From positions 1-64,000 of the forward strand of contig JACRCN010000023.1 in NCBI GenBank assembly GCA_016219005.1: DNA of 64,000 nt, in the 5' to 3' direction. This document shows, in pieces, positions 30,922-37,760 of this stretch. The DNA comes from Deltaproteobacteria bacterium. Its GTDB lineage: Bacteria > Desulfobacterota > Desulfobacteria > Desulfobacterales > SpSt-501. Below the pieces are notes generated by a model that saw nothing but the letters and a program-made list of their open reading frames with translations, searched no databases and was not told the DNA's origin. Each line of letters starts with the position of its first letter. Within the stretch, counting starts at the first letter, position 1. The translations under genes and the position numbers were made by a program.

Positions 30922-33441
30922 TTATTGCGCTTTCTGAAAGGTCAGCTTGAAATTCGCCCCCTGACCCGGCGCGCTTTCCACTTCGATGCGGCCCTCGTAA
31001 TCCCTGACGATCCCGTAGCTGATGCTCGTGCCCAGGCCGGTCCCCTTGCCGGTTGCCTTGGTGGTGAAAAAAGGTTCGAAAAGCTTGCTTCTGACATGCT
31101 CCGGCATGCCGATGCCGGTGTCGCTCACCTCGGCGATCACATGGCCGTTGTCGGTGTAGGAGCGGATCCGCAGCCGCCGGGTCCTGTCCGCGATCTCGGG
31201 GTGCTCGCGCTTTTCGTCGATGGCATCGATGGCGTTGCTCACCAGGTTCACGAACACCTGCTCCAGGCGGTTGTGATCGGCCATGATCGGCGGGATGTCG
31301 GGGTCGAGATCCAGTTCGACCTCGATCTCGTGGGCTTTCAGTTGGTGGCCCAGGATCTTGAACACGTCTCGGATGGGGCTGTTGATGTCGACCCGGCTGC
31401 GGACGATTTCCGCCTGCCGGGAGAAATTCCGGACGTGCGTGATCACTGACGATGCGCGGCCCACATGGGCGATGATGTCCTCGGCCACCCTTTTCATTTC
31501 GGCGTCCTCGATGGGCCGGCCGCGCCTGAGCATTTTCAGTATGTAGTCGGCCGAGACCTGGATCACGCTCAGGGGTTGGTTGATCTCGTGAGCCATGCCG
31601 GCCGCCATCACCCCCAGAGTGGTCATTTTACCGGCCTGGATCAGTTGAGCTTCCTTCTCCACGGTCGCGGTGATGTCGGTGGTGGTCGCAATCAGGACAT
31701 CGCGGCCGCCGTACTCGGCGCGGGTGACGTTGAGGTTCACAAAAAAGGGCTGCCGCCCCTTCTTGTATTGACGCTGCTTCGGAAAAAAGATGGAGTGCCC
31801 CTTTTCAAGCCGCTGAAACCCCTGGCGGACGTCCGCTTCGCCCTCTTCCCCCAGCGCGAAAAAAGACAGTTTCACCAGCTCCGGCTTCGTATAGCCGTAG
31901 CAGTCCTGGGCGGTCTGGTTGGTGTCGAGGATCTGGAAGGTGTGGGGGCTGATGATGAAAATCGGGTTGGGATCGTTGTTGAAGACAGAGCGGTATTTTT
32001 CCTCCGACTTGATCACCTGCTCCTGGAGCATGGCGTTTTCGATCGCCAGCGCGATGCGGTTGCCGATCAGTTCCAGCACGTTGCGCAGCCGCGGGGAGAA
32101 CTGCTGAGGCGCGCGGTTTGCGATGCGGATCACTCCGAAGGTCTGCTTTTCCTTGGAACGAATGGGGATGTAGGCCAGCGACTGCAGCCGGTCCACTTCG
32201 ATCAGCCGGATTTCATCGATGCAGCCTGAGGGCAGCTCCTCAAAAGTGGTCAAGCGGTGCTGCTTGCCTGCATGGCCGACGGCGCTGTGCTGGCTGGCGA
32301 TGGGGAAAATGCGGCAGGCCTTTTCAGATGTGCCGCAGCTGAACTTTATATGATAGCAGTCGTCATCGGCCAGGAGAAAGATGCAGATCCCATCGGCGGT
32401 GACCAGCTTTTGAAGCTCGGCCATGGCCATGCGGATGCGTCCCTCCAGATCCGCCGGTGCGCTCAGGGCCGAGTAGACCGAAACCATGGCGCTCAACTCT
32501 GCCGTGTGGCGTTCGCGCTCCGCCTCCGCGCGTTTGTCCTCCGTTTTGTCCCAGAGGGTTTCGATCGCTCCGCTGATGCGGCCGTCGGGAGATTTGATGG
32601 GGGCCGCGGTGAACCAGCACCACCTGCCCTCGTCTCCCAGGCTGGGAAAGAACCCCTCTGCTTCGTAAGCGTCCTCGATCAGCGCGGATTTACGCCACTG
32701 GGCCCCGTACAGCCGTCGGATTTCGCTCTCATCCGGTTGGCTGAGGATGACGTCTGCCATCGACGGCCGCGGGCTGTCGTAGAAGGGGGCCCACTGGCGG
32801 TTGGTGCCGATCTGCTGGTTCGCAGAAAGACCCGTCAGCTTCTCGATGGCTCGGTTCCAATGGGTGATGATGTGATCCTGGTTGATGACAAAGGTCGGGA
32901 TGGTGCTGCCCTGAATGATCTGATACAGGGTGCGCTCCTTGCCGACGAGTTCTATTTCGATTTCGCGCGAGCGCCGGTTTCTCCTTTCGATGATGGCGGT
33001 GAAGCGGTCCATCACCCGGCTCAGGAATTCGCGTGCGTCGTACGGGCCGTCGTTAAGCTGCTCCAGTTCCCGGTAGGATTCGATCTTGACCTTTTCGGAC
33101 ATCAGAAAATCCCGGATGGCCCGCGCCTCGAAATGGTCGATCAATCTCACGGCGGCCGGCTTGCTGTCCCGGATGGTTTCGATGATGGCATGGCTGTCGG
33201 TCAGTTCCAGAAGGGTTTCCAGGTCCTGCAGTTTGTAGAATTCCGTGTAATCGGCGAAGGTGGGAATGCCCAGGGACCGGGCATGCCGGACCCCTACGGC
33301 GTTCTGGTTGATGTCGGCGACACCCAGGATCTCCGGCCGATGCCCGGAGAAGATGTCGTCGGACAGAAATTCCAGAAACGTCCTGCAGGCCCGGCCGCCT
33401 CCGACGATGGCAATGGTGGAACCCAGGATCTTGCGGATCAC
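30922..33441 (-). CDS. PAS/GAF sensor histidine kinase with N-terminal nucleotide-binding-like domain
   Basis: 839 aa, GTG start, cytoplasmic. Residues ~8-130 look like a Rossmann fold (STIAIVGGGRACRTFLEFL, then GVADINQNAVGVRHARSLGI), unusual in front of a kinase. A PAS domain follows (~170-305), then a GAF (~320-475, MVSVYSALSAPADLEGRIRM) and a second PAS (~485-605). HisKA has H618 in AGMAHEINQPLS. The HATPase has NAIDAIDEK, DTGIGMP and GKGTGLGTSISYG. It probably senses a cytoplasmic redox or nucleotide cue and signals to the receiver proteins encoded downstream. Confidence 0.9.
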   Translation of the reverse strand: MIRKILGSTIAIVGGGRACRTFLEFLSDDIFSGHRPEILGVADINQNAVGVRHARSLGIPTFADYTEFYKLQDLETLLELTDSHAIIETIRDSKPAAVRLIDHFEARAIRDFLMSEKVKIESYRELEQLNDGPYDAREFLSRVMDRFTAIIERRNRRSREIEIELVGKERTLYQIIQGSTIPTFVINQDHIITHWNRAIEKLTGLSANQQIGTNRQWAPFYDSPRPSMADVILSQPDESEIRRLYGAQWRKSALIEDAYEAEGFFPSLGDEGRWCWFTAAPIKSPDGRISGAIETLWDKTEDKRAEAERERHTAELSAMVSVYSALSAPADLEGRIRMAMAELQKLVTADGICIFLLADDDCYHIKFSCGTSEKACRIFPIASQHSAVGHAGKQHRLTTFEELPSGCIDEIRLIEVDRLQSLAYIPIRSKEKQTFGVIRIANRAPQQFSPRLRNVLELIGNRIALAIENAMLQEQVIKSEEKYRSVFNNDPNPIFIISPHTFQILDTNQTAQDCYGYTKPELVKLSFFALGEEGEADVRQGFQRLEKGHSIFFPKQRQYKKGRQPFFVNLNVTRAEYGGRDVLIATTTDITATVEKEAQLIQAGKMTTLGVMAAGMAHEINQPLSVIQVSADYILKMLRRGRPIEDAEMKRVAEDIIAHVGRASSVITHVRNFSRQAEIVRSRVDINSPIRDVFKILGHQLKAHEIEVELDLDPDIPPIMADHNRLEQVFVNLVSNAIDAIDEKREHPEIADRTRRLRIRSYTDNGHVIAEVSDTGIGMPEHVRSKLFEPFFTTKATGKGTGLGTSISYGIVRDYEGRIEVESAPGQGANFKLTFQKAQ

Positions 33442-33467
33442 GGCAGCCTCGTATGGGAATCGCTTTT

Positions 33468-33550
33468 AACTACGAAATCCGCGAACTGCGCGAAAGAGCT
33501 TGATTCGTAGCTTGGCCCGCCTTTTCGCGCCTTTCGCCTATTTCGTAGTT
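33468..33550. repeat. Inverted-repeat element R3, copy 1
   Basis: Perfect 10-bp ends AACTACGAAA (33468-33477) and TTTCGTAGTT (33541-33550) enclose further GCGCGAAA / TTTCGCGC complementarity. A related single arm (AACTGCGAAATACGC) occurs at 41173. It lies in the gap between the antiporter and the sensor kinase. Confidence 0.55.
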
Positions 33551-33610
33551 CCCGCGTGCCATCCATCATAGCCTCCTGGGTGATTTCGCCCTTTCACTCG
33601 CGGCCGCGGC

Positions 33611-35065
33611 TCAGAAAAACACCACAGTGACTGCCGCGAAACTCGGGATCAGGAAGACCAGCGCGTATTTCAGGATGTAGCCGAAAAAGCTCGGCATGCG
33701 GGTTCCGGCTTCTTCGGCGATCGAACGGACCATGAAGTTCGGCGCATTGCCGATGTAGCTGCAGGCGCCGAAAAAAACCGCTCCGGCGGAGAGTGCGGCC
33801 AGGTATTCGGGCTGTTCCCCCATGAGGTGCGTAACGCTCATGGCCTGCGGCACGTCCGGGTAAAAGCTGCCCAGGGCGGTGTTGAAGAACGTCAGGTAGG
33901 TGGGGGCATTGTCCAGAAAGCTGGACAATGCCCCGGCCGCCCAGAAATAGTGCGCCGGGCGGGTGACCGCATTGATGATAAAGGCCAAGGCCCCGTTGGG
34001 CCCTGCCTTCAGGATGAGCAGGCAGGGCAGCATGGTGATAAAGATGCCGACGAAAAGGATGGCCACTTCGACGATCGGCGCCCAGGTGAAATTGTTGTCC
34101 TCCCGCACCGCGATGCGTGTGGTCGCTATCGACAGGGCGCCGATCAGGACCAGCAGCCCGTCCCGCACCCAGTCCTGCACGCCGCGCTGCACGCCCAGGG
34201 TGCTCACCTGCCCCCAGTCCACCGCGCCGCTCAAAAGCACCGCGCCCACGATGCCCGATAGAAAGAGAAGGTTGTGGATGCCGTCCAGTTTGAGCGGCTC
34301 CCTGGTCCCTTTCGTCGCTCGGGCCGCCGCCCCCTCCTTGCGGTAGTAATAGGAGTCCATGATGAAATAGGCCGTCAGCAGCAGGACCGTCACCAGCAGC
34401 ATGTGAGGCAGGAGCCTGAAGGTCCAGAAAAAGGAGACGCCTTGCAGAAAGCCCAGGAAGAGCGGCGGGTCGCCGAGGGGAGTCAGGCAGCCGCCCACAT
34501 TGGACACCAGGAAGATGAAGAAAACCACCATGAACGCGCGGTTTTTACGGTGGCGGTTGGCTCTCAGAAATGGGCGGATGAGCAGCATGGACGCCCCGGT
34601 GGTCCCCATCCAGGATGCCAGCGCCGTGCCGAGCACCAGCATCAGGGAATTCACCGCCGGCGTTCCCCGCAGGCTCCCCCGCAGCAGAATCCCGCCGGAA
34701 ACGGCGTAAAGCGACCACAGCAGGATGATGAACGGGACAAAGTCCGCTATCAGGATGTGCAGCATCTCGTGCAGCGCCACCTCTTTGTGGGCGAGCAGGA
34801 ACGGGAGGCTCATGGACGCCGCCCAGAACGCCGAGACCTTGCCGAAGTGATGGTGCCAGAAGTTCGGGGTCGCAATAGGGCACAGGGCGATCGACAGCAG
34901 CATGCCGGCAAACGGGATGCAGCTCCAAAGGGGCAGGGCTTCGCCGAGGTTGATGCGCGGGGTCCCGGGTTCGCTGGCCCCCTCGGCACCGGAAACCGCT
35001 ACGGTTGCCATCAGGACCAGGCCGAAGAAAAGCGCGATGAGCGCGGGCTGTGATTGTTTTCTCAT
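33611..35065 (-). CDS. Sodium:proton antiporter / citrate-transporter-like ion transporter (NhaD type)
   Basis: 484 aa from ATG 35065, which begins a natural signal/first helix (MRKQSQPALIALFFGLVLMA); the upstream extension of the frame is hydrophilic and not convincing. About 12 membrane helices. Landmarks are FVPFIILLWSLYAVSGGI, LASWMGTTGASMLLIRP and VSNVGGCLTPLGDPPLF; the last is the conserved ion-site loop of the NhaD/ArsB superfamily. It likely exchanges Na+ for H+ at the inner membrane. It is divergent from the selenoprotein operon with a 445-bp gap. Confidence 0.88.
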   Translation of the reverse strand: MRKQSQPALIALFFGLVLMATVAVSGAEGASEPGTPRINLGEALPLWSCIPFAGMLLSIALCPIATPNFWHHHFGKVSAFWAASMSLPFLLAHKEVALHEMLHILIADFVPFIILLWSLYAVSGGILLRGSLRGTPAVNSLMLVLGTALASWMGTTGASMLLIRPFLRANRHRKNRAFMVVFFIFLVSNVGGCLTPLGDPPLFLGFLQGVSFFWTFRLLPHMLLVTVLLLTAYFIMDSYYYRKEGAAARATKGTREPLKLDGIHNLLFLSGIVGAVLLSGAVDWGQVSTLGVQRGVQDWVRDGLLVLIGALSIATTRIAVREDNNFTWAPIVEVAILFVGIFITMLPCLLILKAGPNGALAFIINAVTRPAHYFWAAGALSSFLDNAPTYLTFFNTALGSFYPDVPQAMSVTHLMGEQPEYLAALSAGAVFFGACSYIGNAPNFMVRSIAEEAGTRMPSFFGYILKYALVFLIPSFAAVTVVFF

Positions 35066-35510
35066 TGGCGATGGATGCCCCCCCAACGCAATGTCATGGT
35101 GCGGCCGTGGAACGGAATCCCACCCGCTGTCGAAGCTGCGTGGGTGCCTGCACATTCCAGAGCTGCAGGAACGTGTCGAGAAACTGCGTGACGGGTTGTC
35201 ATCACGGCGCCTGGTCCTTCGCGTTTCAGGCGGCGTCGGGCAGGGCACCGATGAACCGGCAGGCGCACGCGTGTTGCCGAGGATTGCCGCAGTAGCATAG
35301 CAAATCCAGCATGGTTTTCAAGGTCAATCTTCCCCATGTCTCCGATCGCGTTTTCATCAGGATGGGCGGTGGATGCACCAGTGCAGGCAGCCCTGCGAAA
35401 AGAATTGACGGGTAATGGCGGACGTACTATCGTTTTCTCAAACCGCTCGCGGCTTATGGTAATCTTCGAAGGGGTTCATTCCAACCCGGCACTCAAGGAG
35501 GGCTGATAGC
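35066..35510. other. Divergent intergenic region between antiporter and selenoprotein genes
   Basis: No gene is credible in this 445-bp region once the antiporter start is set at 35065. The right half holds the candidate promoter of the selenoprotein operon (35405-35433). The left half is GC-rich and reads as an open extension of the antiporter frame, but lacks start and ribosome-binding signals. Confidence 0.5.
35405..35433 (+). promoter_or_regulatory. Candidate sigma-70 promoter of the selenoprotein-peroxiredoxin operon
   Basis: TTGACG (35405-35410) and TATCGT (35428-35433) are separated by 17 bases, about 78 bp before the start codon. AAGGAGG lies 8 bases before the ATG at 35511. Confidence 0.5.
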
Positions 35511-36086
35511 ATGTGCACCCGACGGCGATGGCGGGGAATGGCGCTTTTGGCTGTCTTGCTGGCAGCCGGAGCCGCGTGGGCCGGCGACCAGCCTCCGGCG
35601 GTGGGTGCCACGCTTCCTGATTTCACGCTGGCCGCACCGAAGGATCCGGAAGATCAGAAGTACTTCGGGCTGGCAGAACCGATAAATTTTAAAATCGGCG
35701 ACATCCAGGCCGTCGTCGTCATCATCGAGATCTTCAACATGTACTGACCGCACTGCCAGAAGGAGGCTCCTTCTATCAACGAGGCCTACCAAAAGATCGA
35801 GAGTGACCCCAAGCTGAAAGGGAAAGTCAAAATGATCGGGATCGGCGCGGGCAACTCGGCCTTCGAGGTCGGTTTTTTCAAGAAAATCTACAAGGTGCCG
35901 TTTCCGCTCTTCCCGGACCCGGAGTTCAGGATTCACAAGCTGGTGGGGGAGGTTCGAACGCCTTATTTTATTTGCGTGAAAAACTCGAAGGGCGCCGCCC
36001 CCAAGGTGTACTATTCCAAGCTAGGCGGTGCCAGGGACGCGGATGAGCTTCTGATAAAGCTGCTGGCCAATTCGGGGCTGCAGTGA
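35511..36086 (+). CDS. Exported thioredoxin-fold selenoprotein (Sec encoded by TGA at 35745)
   Basis: 191 aa if the in-frame TGA at 35745-35747 is read as selenocysteine. Before it, 78 codons encode a signal peptide ([20 protein letters not shown], cut after AWA) and a thioredoxin-like start ([13 protein letters not shown], then [11 protein letters not shown]). After it the frame continues as [14 protein letters not shown] with 113 more codons. This gives the redox motif Sec79-Pro-His-Cys82, exactly where thiol oxidoreductases have CxxC. The cis-Pro element (VRTPYFICV) is in the second part. A SECIS-like hairpin follows the TGA at the right distance. Automated calling would split this into two false genes (35511-35747 and 35832-36086). 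Its stop is 11 bp before a peroxiredoxin gene. Confidence 0.9.
35745..35774 (+). promoter_or_regulatory. Selenocysteine codon and bacterial SECIS-like hairpin
   Basis: After the TGA (35745-35747), AGAAGGA (35758-35764) and TCCTTCT (35768-35774) form a perfect 7-bp stem around a GGC loop. The loop starts 18 bases after the TGA and begins with G. Both fit the published rules for bacterial SECIS elements, which bind SelB within the coding region. No selA/B/C/D gene is in the window. Confidence 0.85.
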
Positions 36087-36097
36087 GGAGAACCGAA

Positions 36098-36691
36098 ATG
36101 CAAACGGTCGTGGTTGGTTTTGTCGTGGCGATTGCATTGCTGGCAGCCCCCACCTTGGCGGGGGCGCAGACGTTGAAGGATATGAACTACAACCCCGGGG
36201 TCCTCAAGCCGATCGACAGCACCCTCAAGGTCAAGGTGGGGCAGAAGGCGCCGGATTTCACGCTGCCCTCGATTTCCGGCGAAAAGATCCGCCTGAGCCA
36301 GTACCGGGGGAAGAAGAACATCGTGATTTCCTTCATTCCGGCGGCTTTTACACCAGTGTGCTCGGATCAGTGGCCCGGCTACAACATGGCGCTTAAACTC
36401 TTTGAAGACCATGACGCCATTCTGCTCGGCATCGCCGTGGACAACATCCCCGCGCTTTACGCCTGGACCGGCCAGATGGGCGAACTGTGGTTTCCGGTGC
36501 TCTCGGATTTCTGGCCCCATGGCGCCGTGGCCAAGAAATTCGGTGTGCTGCGGTCGGACGGGGTCTCCGAACGCGCCCTTTTCTTCATCGACCAGAAGGG
36601 CGTGATCCGGGACATCCTGGTCTCGGACATCAACAAACGCCCCGACTTGGAATACATTGCCACGGCCCTGGACAAGCTCGATCCGCAATGA
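36098..36691 (+). CDS. Exported one-Cys peroxiredoxin (AhpC/TSA family)
   Basis: 197 aa from ATG 36098 (GAGGAG seven bases upstream). Signal peptide MQTVVVGFVVAIALLAAPTL, cut near AGA-Q. The redoxin domain starts VKVGQKAPDFTLPSISG; the peroxidatic site is T85-P-V-C88 in FTPVCSDQW. C88 is the only Cys in the whole protein, so there is no resolving Cys and an outside thiol or selenol must reduce it. It should destroy hydrogen or organic peroxides in the periplasm. The selenoprotein encoded 11 bp upstream is the obvious candidate reductant. Confidence 0.93.
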   Translation: MQTVVVGFVVAIALLAAPTLAGAQTLKDMNYNPGVLKPIDSTLKVKVGQKAPDFTLPSISGEKIRLSQYRGKKNIVISFIPAAFTPVCSDQWPGYNMALKLFEDHDAILLGIAVDNIPALYAWTGQMGELWFPVLSDFWPHGAVAKKFGVLRSDGVSERALFFIDQKGVIRDILVSDINKRPDLEYIATALDKLDPQ

Positions 36692-36700
36692 CGCCGGCGC

Positions 36701-36747
36701 AAAAAAGGCGGTCTTCCCGAAAGCAAGCCGGGAAGACCGCCTTTTTT
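36701..36747 (+). terminator. Strong rho-independent terminator
   Basis: A 19-bp perfect stem (arms contain GGCGGTCTTCCCG / CGGGAAGACCGCC) with a 9-base loop ends in TTTTTT. It begins 10 bp after the peroxiredoxin stop codon. The A-run on the other arm means it can also work for minus-strand transcription from the small gene at 36776-36955. Confidence 0.95.
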
Positions 36748-36775
36748 CATTGCACCGACGCCCGCCCAGGCGGCG

Positions 36776-36955
36776 TCAGGTCTGTTTTTTGAAGAATTTC
36801 TGCAGAAATTCCGCTTCGAGCGGCGACAGGTCGAACTTGACGCAAGCCTCATGAATCAAGCCCGCCATGTTTTTTCCCGGACCGGACTGCCGGGATTCAT
36901 CGACCCACTTTACGGCTTTCCGGATGCTCTCGCCTTCCGGCATGATCGTAGCCAT
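36776..36955 (-). CDS. Small hypothetical protein
   Basis: 59 aa from ATG 36955 (AAAGGA six bases upstream); the open frame extends further but without a better start. The sequence begins MATIMPEGESIRKAVKWVDE and ends LSPLEAEFLQKFFKKQT. It is charged and helical with no membrane segment. It looks like a real small protein: good start signal, shared bidirectional terminator, amphipathic pattern. I cannot name a family. It follows the PA2779-like gene on the same strand by 43 bp. Confidence 0.65.
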   Translation of the reverse strand: MATIMPEGESIRKAVKWVDESRQSGPGKNMAGLIHEACVKFDLSPLEAEFLQKFFKKQT

Positions 36956-36998
36956 ATCGATCCTTTCTGACCCTGCTGACCGGCATTTCACGAGGCCA

Positions 36999-37412
36999 TT
37001 AACGGTGCCTCTTTGTAAACGGGAAGACATCCGTATAGCCCATGATGTCGGTGACCAGCAGGACGATGAAAACGATCAGGGAGGCGACGATGACGAGGCC
37101 CAGCGCGCTGCTGCCGCCGGCCGGCAGGCTCTCAATGGCGCCGGCCAGCCGGACGGCTTCGGCGTCGGAGAGGCTTTCGGTGCGGGCTTGCGCCTCCTGG
37201 GGGTCGATCCCTTCGCGGAGCAGGGCGGCCTGGATGTCTTCCCGGGCCATCAGGCTGTGGATGAGCTCGCGCGCGCTTTGTACCCGCTCGGCGTCGAAAA
37301 CACGCTCGGTTCCCACCAGGGCCGCCATGGCCTGGTGCGGGCCCGAGATCATGAAAACCCAAATGGCGAGAAAGATGCTCAGAGGTTTGGCCACGCGGTA
37401 AATTCGTTTCAT
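36999..37412 (-). CDS. PA2779-family membrane protein
   Basis: 137 aa from ATG 37412 (GGGGG upstream). An N-terminal signal/anchor (MKRIYRVAKPLSIFLAIWVF) is followed by a helical domain of ~75 residues and a C-terminal membrane helix (SALGLVIVASLIVFIVLLV). The LVGTERVFDAERVQSARELI stretch and the 'GIDPQEAQARTESLSDAEA' region match what I recall of the PA2779 family, which is often paired with a PA2778-like cysteine peptidase. No such peptidase is adjacent here. Function unknown. Confidence 0.75.
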   Translation of the reverse strand: MKRIYRVAKPLSIFLAIWVFMISGPHQAMAALVGTERVFDAERVQSARELIHSLMAREDIQAALLREGIDPQEAQARTESLSDAEAVRLAGAIESLPAGGSSALGLVIVASLIVFIVLLVTDIMGYTDVFPFTKRHR

Positions 37413-37760
37413 CGACGTCCCCCTTTCTGGATGGTTCAGGTTGCGGTGTAATGTCGTGTCCGGTCGAGCGGGTGCGATGGGTCCGGCCGCACGCGCAACG
37501 TCTGAAGCAAAGTGCTTTGACTTCCGGGACAGGTTCGAACTGCTCAATCGAGTGCCCCTATTCTAAACTCGGAAAGGTGAAGAGTCAACGGCCGTTCGCC
37601 CGGCGAATGACTCCGGCGCGCGCGGGGCGGAAAACCAGCGCGCGTCGGCGCCGAAAGATTGCGACGGCGATGTCGGGCCGCCTCTTGCCACCGCTGCCCG
37701 CATCTGCTAAAGGCAATCGGTCCCCGGAGCGCTCCCTTGACTGAATTCCAGGAGATGCCG
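37413..37760. other. Divergent intergenic region before the M14 peptidase gene
   Basis: This 348-bp gap holds the upstream regions of the PA2779-like gene (minus) and the M14-like peptidase (plus). I see no further gene or clear promoter. The only firm signal is CCAGGAG, six bases before the chosen ATG at 37761. The open plus-strand frame from 37659 lacks a ribosome-binding site. Confidence 0.45.

Noticed and set aside
35832-36086. A separate 84-aa gene starting at ATG 35832
   Set aside because: It is the second part of the selenoprotein; it has no ribosome-binding site and begins in mid-fold.
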